Assembly (NCBI GenBank): GCA_958350755.1
Contig: CATWID010000024.1
Coordinates: 1 to 26,363, forward strand
Origin: an uncultured Collinsella sp.
GTDB lineage: Bacteria > Actinomycetota > Coriobacteriia > Coriobacteriales > Coriobacteriaceae
Direction of reading: 5' to 3'
DNA length: 26,363 nt
Shown here: positions 1 to 6,586 of the stretch, piece by piece
How positions within the stretch are numbered: position 1 is the stretch's first letter
Layout: each line of letters opens with the position of its first letter
Notes under the pieces: model-generated
What the model saw: the letters and a program-made list of their open reading frames with translations, nothing else
What the model was told of the DNA's origin: nothing
Databases searched by the model: none
Translations under genes and position numbers: made by a program

Positions 1-1
1 G

Positions 2-94
2 GACTTGCAGCGACGGACCTCAGGACGCTCTTACACCACGTCTGCGCGCGCCACCCGGCTCCAAGAGGTCGTGGACAAAAAGGGGCAAATATGA
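2..94 (+). CDS. 3' end of an unidentified gene (partial)
   Basis: An open frame enters from the left edge and ends at TGA 92-94, giving about 30 residues. Third codon positions in this frame are mostly G or C, as in the real genes of the window, whereas the alternative frame that stays open to 171 is not biased. The residues GRSYTTSARATRLQEVVDKK vaguely resemble the recognition part of a winged helix-turn-helix, as found at the C-termini of some Fic-domain or regulator proteins, but this is a guess. The last seven codons lie inside the left arm of the 71-300 inverted repeat, so the repeat supplies the end of the protein. The gene is convergent with the NRAMP-like gene. Function unknown. Confidence 0.4.
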   Translation, partial: DLQRRTSGRSYTTSARATRLQEVVDKKGQI

Positions 95-300
95 GTACTG
101 TTGCCATTTTAGTAGCAGGCAAAACCACCCAAAATGGCGCTCATGCGGTAGCGCGCGACCCTTTCAGTTGACCAGAATAGCCGGCTTAGGACTTGGAGAC
201 CCGCTTTTAATGAGCAGATTCTTAGCTATGTTCATTATTTTCTTGGTCGTAAATGCTATCGGCCAGGCAACAGTACTCATATTTGGCATTTTTTGTCCAC
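71..300. repeat. 230-bp element with 35-base inverted terminal arms
   Basis: Positions 71-105 and 266-300 are inverted copies matching at 32 of 35 bases; each begins GTGGACAAAAA at its outer edge and ends TACTGTTGCC inside. About 160 bp lie between the arms and hold no credible gene. The element sits between two convergent genes, and its left arm overlaps the last codons of the left gene. It could be a miniature transposable element, an invertible segment, or a long hairpin at transcript ends. No target-site duplication is obvious. Positions 301-382, between the element and the NRAMP-like stop codon, show nothing recognisable. Confidence 0.75.
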
Positions 301-382
301 TCGCATATTACTAACCCCCTATAACAGGCAAAATACAGGCCGCAACCCATGGCAGCGGCCTGTTTGGAGTCCAAAAGAGGCG

Positions 383-1645
383 CTAAGCGCTGTAACCCAT
401 CGCCTGCAGAACAAACATGACGACCGTCAGCACCGTAATCACACCGATAGTCGCCCAAGTGAGCACATTCCACACGCGGCCGTTGCGGTTAGTGCCCATA
501 ATGTGACGGTCAGCGGCAATAACCACCTGGAACACCAGAACCACGGGCAGCAGCACGCCATTGATGACCTGCGAGGTCATCATAATCTGGAACAGATCGA
601 CGCCGGGCATAAGCACCAGCACGGCAGAGATGCCGATGATGGCCGTAATGATGCCGCGATAGACCGGGGCCTCGTCCCAGCTGCGATCGGCACCGCGCTC
701 CCAGCCAAATGCCTCGCAGATAGCGCTCGACGTAACGCCCGGCAGCACGCAGGCAGCCAAGAAACTCGCCGCGACCAGGCCCGAGGCAAACAGTACCGTA
801 GACCACTGACCCGCAATAGGCTCCAGCGCGCGGGCGGCATCGGCAGCATCGCTAATCTGAATACCCGCCGGGAACAGCACCGTACCGGTCGTGATGATAA
901 TAAAGCCCGCAATGATATCAGCAGCGATCGAGCCGCTCACGGTATCAATGCGCTGCAGCACGATATCGTCCTCGCCCGCGTTCTTATCGACCACGTTGTT
1001 CTGCGCCAAGAAAATCATCCACGGTGCGATGGTGGTACCGATCGTTGCGACCACGAGCGACACGTAGCTGGGGTCGTTTTGAATATTGGGGACGACCAAG
1101 TCGACCGCGACCTCACCCCAGTTGGGGCCGGCCATAAACGCGGCGACGATGTAGGTCACGAACACGCAGCTCACCAGCAGCAGAATCTTCTCGATGCGCT
1201 GGAAACTACCCGACATGGTAAGCATCCACACCAGCAGCGCCACGAGCGGCACCGAGATGCTCGCCGGAACGCCAAACAGGGCAAGACCACTCGCGATGCC
1301 CGCAAATTCCGAAATGGTCACAGCCGTGTTGGCGATCAACAGCGCCGCCATGGCCAACACGCTCTTGCGCACGCCAAAGCGCTCGCGAATGAGCGATGCC
1401 AGGCCCTTGCCCGTGACGCAGCCGCAGCGCGCCGCGGTCTCCTGCGTCACGATGAGCAGCACAGTCATGACGGGAAGCATCCAGAGCATCTTATAGCCAT
1501 AGCTGGCGCCCGCGCTGGAATACGTTGCAATGCCGCCGGCGTCATTGCCCGAAAGCGCCGCCAGCAGACCGGGACCCATAGCGCCAAAGATGGCCGCGAT
1601 GGTCAACTTTTGCTTGGTGCCCGACTTTTGCTTGGTATTTTGCAC
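383..1645 (-). CDS. NRAMP-family (SLC11) transporter, NRMT/Mg2+-type
   Basis: This 420-aa polytopic membrane protein has the NRAMP fold signature. Its two metal-site motifs are altered: TM1 reads N-D-A-G-G (about residues 34-38) where manganese/iron NRAMPs have DPGN, and TM6 reads A-P-W (about 207-209) where they have MPH. Loss of the TM1 Asn and the TM6 Met is typical of the NRAMP-related magnesium transporters (NRMT), so Mg2+ uptake is the preferred inference; Mn2+ remains possible. I chose the GTG start at 1645 because TAGGTGG lies just upstream and overlaps the stop codon of the MgtE-like gene. The longer frame to 1708 would overlap that gene by more than 50 bases. The 8-base gap indicates one operon with probable translational coupling. 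Confidence 0.85.
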   Translation of the reverse strand: MQNTKQKSGTKQKLTIAAIFGAMGPGLLAALSGNDAGGIATYSSAGASYGYKMLWMLPVMTVLLIVTQETAARCGCVTGKGLASLIRERFGVRKSVLAMAALLIANTAVTISEFAGIASGLALFGVPASISVPLVALLVWMLTMSGSFQRIEKILLLVSCVFVTYIVAAFMAGPNWGEVAVDLVVPNIQNDPSYVSLVVATIGTTIAPWMIFLAQNNVVDKNAGEDDIVLQRIDTVSGSIAADIIAGFIIITTGTVLFPAGIQISDAADAARALEPIAGQWSTVLFASGLVAASFLAACVLPGVTSSAICEAFGWERGADRSWDEAPVYRGIITAIIGISAVLVLMPGVDLFQIMMTSQVINGVLLPVVLVFQVVIAADRHIMGTNRNGRVWNVLTWATIGVITVLTVVMFVLQAMGYSA

Positions 1646-1653
1646 GCGACCAC

Positions 1654-3498
1654 CTAACCCATGACCGACATGGTGAGCAGCACCGCAGCGACGCAGTACG
1701 CTACGCACGAGATCATGACGGCAATAACGTTCATGGCGGTGCCCGACGTGTTGAGGTCATGCTCGTCACGCCAGAACAGCACCATCAGGTAAATCACGGC
1801 GCTCATGTTGCCAATCAGACAGACGATGGCCGCGATGTTAAAGCACCCGGTAAAGAGTTGCTCCTCAAACATGGACGCATCGGGGAACGCAGCGGTGCGC
1901 ACCAGCTGGGCGCACAGGTAGGTCACGAGTGACAGAATCAGGCCCATGCCCGTGCTCTGGAAGAAGAACCCCAGATACGGCTTGGGCTCATCGTCGTGAC
2001 CGTCATACTCCAGGAAGTAGTTCTTGACGAACGACACCATGCGCGAGGCCGCCAGCAGCACGAGCGGCATGGCGCACATGGGGAACACCACCAGATGCGC
2101 GGAGCCGAGCGCCGTTCCCAGCACGGTCGCCATGATGCACGACGCGATGCCCCATACAACAACCCAGTACTGGCGATGCACGAACCAGCTGAGCACGTTC
2201 GTCGAGTCGTCCGACGCGCTATCGCCCGAGCCGACACCGGCGATCTGCAGGTCCTCCTGATGCTCCTCGGCAATAACGTCCATGGCGTCGTCGAAGGTTA
2301 CGATACCCAGGATATGACGGTTCTCGTCGCAGACAGGGATGGCAACCAGGTCGTACTTGGTCATCTCGTCCGTTACGTCTTCCTGGTCCTCGTCGGGCGA
2401 CACATAGACCAGGTCGCGATAGGCCAGCTGACCCAGCGTGGCGTCGCGGTCGGCTACGATCAGCGTGCGCAGCGAAAGCACGCCGGTCAGCATGCCGCTC
2501 GGATCCTCGGTATAGACGTAGTAGACGCTCTCGAAGTCCTCGTCGAGCTCGCGAATCGCCTCGATGGCGTCACCGACCGTTGCCGTGGCGGGCAGGGAGA
2601 CAAACTCCGAGGTCATGATGCGGCCGGCGGTGTTGTCCTCATACCCTAGCAGGTTACGAATCGCCTTCTCCTCCTTGACGCCCATCAGGCGCAGGAGCTT
2701 CTCGGCCTTCTCATAATCGAGCTCGTCGATCAGGTCGGCTGCATCGTCCGGGTCCATCATGGCCAGCATCGACGATGCGTCCGTGTCGGACAGGCCCTCG
2801 AGCATCTCGGTCATGAGCTCGTCGTCATCGAACTCCGAGATGGCCTCGGCAGCCTGTGCGGTATCGAGCTGCGCAAACACCTGCGCGCGTAGGCGCGGGT
2901 CGAGCTGCTCGATAATGTCGGCGATGTCGGCAGGGTGCAGCTCGCCGAGCGTCTTGTGCGACACCGAGAGTTGGATGTTTTTAGTCGAGCGGTCGAGCAG
3001 GTCCATGTAGGACCAAGCGATGATGTCCTCGCTGAGCGGCTTGCCCAGGTGCTTCATAAAGCCCTCGACGACGTGCTCGAGTGCGGGGCTGATCGCGCGC
3101 AGCAAGCCGCGGGCGCCAACCTCGGCACCCAACAGGCGCAGCTGGTTTTCGCCCGACATGGAAAACTTGATGTCGTTGACGCGCACGACCTTCATGCCCT
3201 GCGTGTCGACGATCTGCTTATTGAGCACGTCGCGCGCCAGCAGGAGCTCGGTCGGCTGCAGGTACGAGAAGCGAATATTGGTGGCAGACGTGTTGAGATA
3301 CACGCCCGTCTCGTCGATACGGTCGACCCATTTGCGCCAGCTGATCATAAACGGCGTCTTGCCGGGGCCGCGGAACGCGAGCGACGTCACGTGCGGAAAA
3401 ACTTCGCCGGTTGCAATGCCAAAATCGTTGACCACGCCGAGCTTTTCGCCGTCGACGTCCAAGACTGGCAATTTGAGCATCTCACTCAGATAATTCAA
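1654..3498 (-). CDS. PRC-barrel / MgtE_N / CBS-pair / membrane fusion protein
   Basis: The 614-aa protein has four parts. A PRC-barrel-like N-terminus (about 1-80, beginning LSEMLKLPVLDVDGEKLG) and a linker come first. An MgtE N-terminal superhelical domain follows (about 175-285, rich in D/E with LHPADIADIIEQLD). Then come two CBS motifs (about 290-415, MTSEFVSLPA opening the first) and a hydrophobic C-terminus (about 450-614) with roughly four to five membrane segments. In MgtE the N and CBS domains sense cytosolic Mg2+ and gate the pore. Here the pore is not MgtE-like: the conserved GGNxGxQ segment is missing. With the NRAMP-like gene immediately downstream, it may be a Mg2+-sensing partner of that carrier. 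The start is TTG 3498 with GGGGAG five bases upstream. ATG 3480 is an alternative, but it would remove the conserved LSEML start of the PRC barrel. Confidence 0.8.
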   Translation of the reverse strand: MNYLSEMLKLPVLDVDGEKLGVVNDFGIATGEVFPHVTSLAFRGPGKTPFMISWRKWVDRIDETGVYLNTSATNIRFSYLQPTELLLARDVLNKQIVDTQGMKVVRVNDIKFSMSGENQLRLLGAEVGARGLLRAISPALEHVVEGFMKHLGKPLSEDIIAWSYMDLLDRSTKNIQLSVSHKTLGELHPADIADIIEQLDPRLRAQVFAQLDTAQAAEAISEFDDDELMTEMLEGLSDTDASSMLAMMDPDDAADLIDELDYEKAEKLLRLMGVKEEKAIRNLLGYEDNTAGRIMTSEFVSLPATATVGDAIEAIRELDEDFESVYYVYTEDPSGMLTGVLSLRTLIVADRDATLGQLAYRDLVYVSPDEDQEDVTDEMTKYDLVAIPVCDENRHILGIVTFDDAMDVIAEEHQEDLQIAGVGSGDSASDDSTNVLSWFVHRQYWVVVWGIASCIMATVLGTALGSAHLVVFPMCAMPLVLLAASRMVSFVKNYFLEYDGHDDEPKPYLGFFFQSTGMGLILSLVTYLCAQLVRTAAFPDASMFEEQLFTGCFNIAAIVCLIGNMSAVIYLMVLFWRDEHDLNTSGTAMNVIAVMISCVAYCVAAVLLTMSVMG

Positions 3499-3514
3499 TG
3501 GTGCTCCCCATCAT
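3482..3514 (-). CDS. possible 10-codon leader ORF before the MgtE-like gene
   Basis: On the minus strand GGAGG (3519-3523) is followed after four bases by ATG ATG and a 10-codon frame reading MMGSTIELSE, ending at TGA 3482-3484. The frame overlaps the TTG start (3498) of the MgtE-like gene in another register, and its stop is one base before that gene's internal ATG (3480). The ribosome site is the best in the leader. It may be a regulatory leader peptide or only a chance frame; there is no homology to test at this length. Confidence 0.25.
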   Translation of the reverse strand: MMGSTIELSE

Positions 3515-3515
3515 T

Positions 3516-3715
3516 ATTCCTCCGGACGCGGCCGCGCGTGCGGCGTCCGGGGGCTTCTGGATATGTATACGCATGCGCGGGCGGCACGCCGCTCGACGCT
3601 TACACCCCGTGCATGCGCAAAAAGCACCTGCATGGGGTCATCGACTGTATGGTCGAGGTTTGGATTTCACCTGTAACCTTTCTCTTGACCCTCATTAACC
3701 GCAGTAACTATAGCA
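3516..3715 (-). promoter_or_regulatory. promoter and structured leader of the MgtE-like/NRAMP operon
   Basis: An extended -10 element TGCTATAGT lies at 3707-3715 (minus strand), with no good -35. It would give a leader of about 200 bases. Complementary segments predict a three-way junction near the 5' end. P1 pairs 3686-3691 with 3635-3640 (GGGTCA/TGACCC). P2 pairs 3675-3678 with 3657-3660. P3 pairs 3652-3656 with 3641-3645 (TCGAC/GTCGA). A second hairpin, about 3604-3637 (CCCCATGCA...TGCACGGGG), shares 3635-3637 with P1, so the two are mutually exclusive. A third stem, 3543-3550 with 3522-3529 (CCGGACGC/GCGTCCGG), adjoins and can partly cover the GGAGG at 3519-3523. The layout is riboswitch-like. 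I could not match the M-box (ykoK) or any other known class. Confidence 0.45.
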
Positions 3716-3790
3716 TCAGCATCGCCCTGCGGCATCGAATTTATGCGCTGCACATTGCAGGCATACCAAACGCTGACGCATCCGTGACAT

Positions 3791-3817
3791 AGTCATTGGG
3801 GACGTTCTTCAATGACT
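3791..3817. repeat. short TTGGGGAC palindromic repeat (type B)
   Basis: The unit AGTCATTGGGGACGTTCTTC... runs to CAATGACT and is self-complementary at its ends. It lies nine bases beyond the stop of the deacetylase-like gene. A near-identical unit in inverse orientation occurs at 12297-12323, next to the stop of the FtsX permease. It is REP-like and probably dispersed through the genome. Confidence 0.7.
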
Positions 3818-3826
3818 ACCCAATAA

Positions 3827-5233
3827 CTACTCTGTGGTGTCGTCGTCCTCGGCAAGTTGGGGGAACACGGCGTCCTTGGGCATGGTGGCCTTCGTCAGCG
3901 AGGTGAGCTTTTTGCTCAGCGACGTGTCCGTCTTGACCAGGTCGCTGAGCGTCACGATCTTGTAGCCGTCGGCGACAAGACCGTCGATAATCTGCGGCAG
4001 CGCCTCGAGCGTCTGCTCGGCGCATTCGTCTCTATCGGTGAGCAGCACGATATTGCCCGGCGTCACCGAATCGAGCACCGTTGAGACCTGCTCGTCGGCA
4101 CCGTTGAGCAGCCAGTCGCCCGAGTCAATATTCCACGAGACCACGGCGGAGACCAGGTCCATCGCATCAATCCAGTTTTGCTCGTCAAAGGCAGCGTAGG
4201 GAGCACGCAGCAGCATCGTCTTCACGCCGGTCGCCGACTTAATCGCATCGGTGCCTTTCGCGATCTGCTCGCGTACCGCCTCACGGTCCTGACCCTTGAG
4301 CGAATCGTCGCTGTAGCTGTTGGATCCGATCTCGCACCCGGCATCGACAATCGCCTTGGCCGTGGCAGGCGAGGCCTCGGCCGCATCGCCCGACAGGAAG
4401 AACGTCGCGGTGACGCCCTTTTCCTTGAGTACCTGCAAAATCTGCTTGGTCGCACCGCTCGGACCCTCGTCAAACGTCAGCGCCACGTACTTTTCGTTGC
4501 CCTTGGGCGCCACGCTGGCGCACGCAACGACGCAATCGGTGGCGGGCACAACCTCGCCGCGGTCCTGCGTCTTGCCCGACTGCTCACCGACCCACACCTC
4601 GGAGCGGCCCTGAACGCCCCACGTCTGCACATACTCGATAGCGCCCGTGCCCTCGACCTTGAGCTTGGGCTCGATAACCGTAGCCTGAATCTCGTGCTTC
4701 TCGTAGGTGTTACGGCCGTCCTTGACCGTCACCTTCTCGCCGCCCTCAAGTTCGCGACTATCCCATTTGCCTTGCTTCACGCGCTTGCCGTCGACCTTCA
4801 CCGACAGCTTTTCGCCGCCATGGCGGGTCAGCACGCTGTCATCGACGGCCAGCAGGTCGCCTGCGTCGTAGGTGTCAGTCAACTCCTGGTCGTCGATGAG
4901 ATTCTGCAGCGTAGAGCCGACGCGCACCGCGGTCTTCTGGCCGTTGAGCTCCACGTCCACGCTGCGGTTGACGTAGCCCACGACGGCAGCGATAAACAGC
5001 ACAAGTGCGCAACCCACGGCGATGAGCGCATAGGGCAGACGGGACGGTCGGCGCGGCGAGCGCCCGTTGCCGATGCGCGCGCTGCGGTCGCTAAACCCGC
5101 GGCTATGGTTGAGGTACATCGCGCCGGGCTTACGGCGACGGCGGCGCTGACCGCTGGGCAGCTGCCCCAGGTCGCGGCGCGCCGTCGGACGCGCACCCGA
5201 GCGCCCGTTTAAGTTGGATCCATTTTGGCGCAT
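3827..5233 (-). CDS. membrane-anchored polysaccharide-deacetylase (NodB)-like protein, probably inactive
   Basis: This is a 468-aa protein with a basic cytoplasmic N-terminus (1-66), one membrane anchor (about 68-88), a DUF348/ubiquitin-like stretch (about 92-150) and a NodB-type domain (about 248-445). Family members remove N-acetyl groups from peptidoglycan or other glycans outside the cell using a metal bound by Asp-His-His. Here motif 1 is TFDEGP (253-258; Glu replaces the metal-ligand Asp). Motif 2 is EIGSNSYSDD (301-310; both His positions are Asn305 and Asp309). RAPY and DSGDW are kept. The usual final His motif reads IVLLTDRD. The metal site is therefore missing, and the domain may only bind glycan. 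The start ATG 5233 has GGGGGAGG upstream. The gene lies 72 bases after the PRC-barrel gene, behind a hairpin. Confidence 0.8.
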   Translation of the reverse strand: MRQNGSNLNGRSGARPTARRDLGQLPSGQRRRRRKPGAMYLNHSRGFSDRSARIGNGRSPRRPSRLPYALIAVGCALVLFIAAVVGYVNRSVDVELNGQKTAVRVGSTLQNLIDDQELTDTYDAGDLLAVDDSVLTRHGGEKLSVKVDGKRVKQGKWDSRELEGGEKVTVKDGRNTYEKHEIQATVIEPKLKVEGTGAIEYVQTWGVQGRSEVWVGEQSGKTQDRGEVVPATDCVVACASVAPKGNEKYVALTFDEGPSGATKQILQVLKEKGVTATFFLSGDAAEASPATAKAIVDAGCEIGSNSYSDDSLKGQDREAVREQIAKGTDAIKSATGVKTMLLRAPYAAFDEQNWIDAMDLVSAVVSWNIDSGDWLLNGADEQVSTVLDSVTPGNIVLLTDRDECAEQTLEALPQIIDGLVADGYKIVTLSDLVKTDTSLSKKLTSLTKATMPKDAVFPQLAEDDDTTE

Positions 5234-5254
5234 GTGCCCTCCCCCATAAACACA

Positions 5255-5284
5255 GCAAGCCGGAGCAACAGGTCTCCGGCTTGC
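5255..5284 (-). terminator. hairpin between the PRC-barrel gene and the deacetylase-like gene
   Basis: A perfect 11-bp stem pairs 5255-5265 (GCAAGCCGGAG) with 5274-5284, with an 8-base loop, 21 bases after the stop of the PRC-barrel gene. Only a short, interrupted T run follows on the minus strand, so it may attenuate rather than fully end transcription into the deacetylase-like gene. Confidence 0.6.
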
Positions 5285-5305
5285 CTCCCATCATTTGGTA
5301 CGTCG

Positions 5306-6061
5306 CTATTTTGTAGCTTTTGACGAGCCTCCGCTCGCCTTTTGGTATTCGTCCTTAAAGGCCTTGAACATGCCGCGCGTCTTGCCGAGCTGCTTGCCCA
5401 GTGCGCGGCTGCCCTTGTCCACGGCAACCGATCCCTTATCGTCGAGTACCTTGGCGCCCTTTTTGACCTTATCGCCCACCACGACGCTGGCCTCGGCGGC
5501 CTTGGCAGCCGCACCGCCCGAATACCCGAGCGACTTGACCTCGTCCGAGACGACCATCGCGCCGTTCTCGTAGCCGCGCAGCATCGTCGGTGGCACCTGC
5601 GTGTCGCCCACCAGCACGCTCGAAGCGGCACCGGCGGTCACATAGAATGCCTGCACGACACCCGAGCGTGGCTTGAACTCAACGTCCGAGCAGTAGCCCA
5701 CGACATCGCCCGATTCCGTGCGCACGTCCATGCCAACCCAGATGATGCAATCGTCCAGGTTGATGTCGAGGCGCTTGGCGGCGGCAGCATCGTACGTGTC
5801 CTTGACGTCATCGACCGCAATGGCACCCTCGTAGACACCAATGGCGTCGAGCGCTACGAATCGGTCGGGGCGCTCGATCATGCCCGCGATATCGGACTGG
5901 CGGACCATAAAGCCGACCACGCGCGTACCGCCCGGGGTAAAGACCGGAAAGTGAATCTTTCCGAGCTTTTTAGGGCTGCGCGGCGTGCCGTCCTTTTTGG
6001 TGCGCTTGTCCTCGGTAGGCTTGCGATAAATCTTGGCGCCGACAAAATCCCCGGCGCGCAT
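5306..6061 (-). CDS. PRC-barrel domain protein
   Basis: This 251-aa protein has no signal peptide and no membrane segment. The N-terminal half carries PRC-barrel-like beta repeats (about 1-75 and 100-170: FVGAKIYRK, VVGFMVRQSD, MDVRTESGDVVGYCSDVEF). PRC barrels bind RNA, other proteins or photosystem parts in different families. The C-terminal quarter is rich in Ala, Gly and Lys and probably disordered. The ATG start shares a base with the TAA stop of the YtxH-type gene (TAATG), and GAGG lies five bases upstream, so translation is probably coupled. The only functional hint is the partner, a small membrane protein. Exact role unknown. Confidence 0.75.
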   Translation of the reverse strand: MRAGDFVGAKIYRKPTEDKRTKKDGTPRSPKKLGKIHFPVFTPGGTRVVGFMVRQSDIAGMIERPDRFVALDAIGVYEGAIAVDDVKDTYDAAAAKRLDINLDDCIIWVGMDVRTESGDVVGYCSDVEFKPRSGVVQAFYVTAGAASSVLVGDTQVPPTMLRGYENGAMVVSDEVKSLGYSGGAAAKAAEASVVVGDKVKKGAKVLDDKGSVAVDKGSRALGKQLGKTRGMFKAFKDEYQKASGGSSKATK

Positions 6062-6450
6062 TATGCCTCGGTCGAGGGCTCCGCAGCCTCGGTATCAGCC
6101 TCGACGGCGTTCTCGACCACGACGTCGGCGGCAGGCGTCACGTTGCCACCCGAAATGGCGTCGTTGAGCTGCTCGCGCAGCTGGTCCATGCGCTCGCGGG
6201 CCAGGTCGACCTTGGCGCGCAGGTCGTCGGTCTTGGCGTCGACCATCGGGCCAAAGTCATTCACCGCAGCACGGGCCTCCTCGGCGCTGTGCTCGTAGGT
6301 GTCGCGCATATTGTCCCAGGCGTCGTTGGCGATATCGGCAGCCATGGCGCGGGTCTCGGCGCCCGAGCGCGGAGCCAGAGCAACACCGATAATAGCGCCG
6401 GCAACAGCACCAAAAAGTGCGCCGGAGACAAAGCTGAAAGTCTTTCCCAT
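6061..6450 (-). CDS. YtxH-type small membrane protein
   Basis: This 129-aa protein starts MGKTFSFVSG, followed by a glycine-rich hydrophobic segment (about 8-27) and the family hallmark LAPRSGAETR. A long charged, probably coiled-coil helix follows (about 35-100), then an acidic tail. YtxH-like proteins are membrane-tethered and often stress-related; their biochemical role is not established. I chose ATG 6450 because AGGAGAGG lies six to seven bases upstream. ATG 6456 would put that site too close, and the longer frame to 6522 runs into the promoter. It is the first gene of a two-gene unit with the PRC-barrel protein. Confidence 0.8.
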   Translation of the reverse strand: MGKTFSFVSGALFGAVAGAIIGVALAPRSGAETRAMAADIANDAWDNMRDTYEHSAEEARAAVNDFGPMVDAKTDDLRAKVDLARERMDQLREQLNDAISGGNVTPAADVVVENAVEADTEAAEPSTEA

Positions 6451-6501
6451 GATCATTCCTCTCCTGCGGGCACGTCGGTGCCCACCGTTTGAATGCTGTC
6501 C

Positions 6502-6507
6502 ATTATA
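6502..6507 (-). promoter_or_regulatory. -10 element of the YtxH/PRC-barrel operon
   Basis: The minus strand reads a perfect TATAAT (ATTATA on plus at 6502-6507), about 50 bases before the chosen start codon. No good -35 match is found at 16-18 bases, so an activator or an alternative sigma factor may help. Confidence 0.5.
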
Positions 6508-6586
6508 CCCGCAGCGCATCACTTGCCGCTCCGCTCATCTGCGTACGGCAAAGGCGCAGGTACGTGATGGTGATAAACGCGTAGGC

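Noticed and set aside
1..70. T-box-like leader on the minus strand (GGGTGGCGCGCG with GACCTC/GAGGTC arms)
   Set aside because: The TGGNACC bulge and the matching specifier stem are not present, and the plus strand of the same stretch has coding-type third positions.
1..171. Alternative plus-strand frame open from the left edge to TGA 169-171
   Set aside because: Third positions lack the G/C bias and it crosses the inverted-repeat element; the frame ending at 94 fits better.
222..473. 83-residue minus-strand frame next to the NRAMP-like gene
   Set aside because: It overlaps the NRAMP-like gene's C-terminus in another register and the right arm of the palindrome.
3685..3714. Plus-strand promoter TTGACC-18-TATAGC
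   Set aside because: It would read into the 3' end of the convergent deacetylase-like gene with no plus-strand gene to serve; the same bases fit the minus-strand promoter better.
3499..3715. M-box (ykoK) Mg2+ riboswitch before the MgtE-like gene
   Set aside because: None of the conserved M-box core segments can be found; only a generic multi-hairpin structure is supported.
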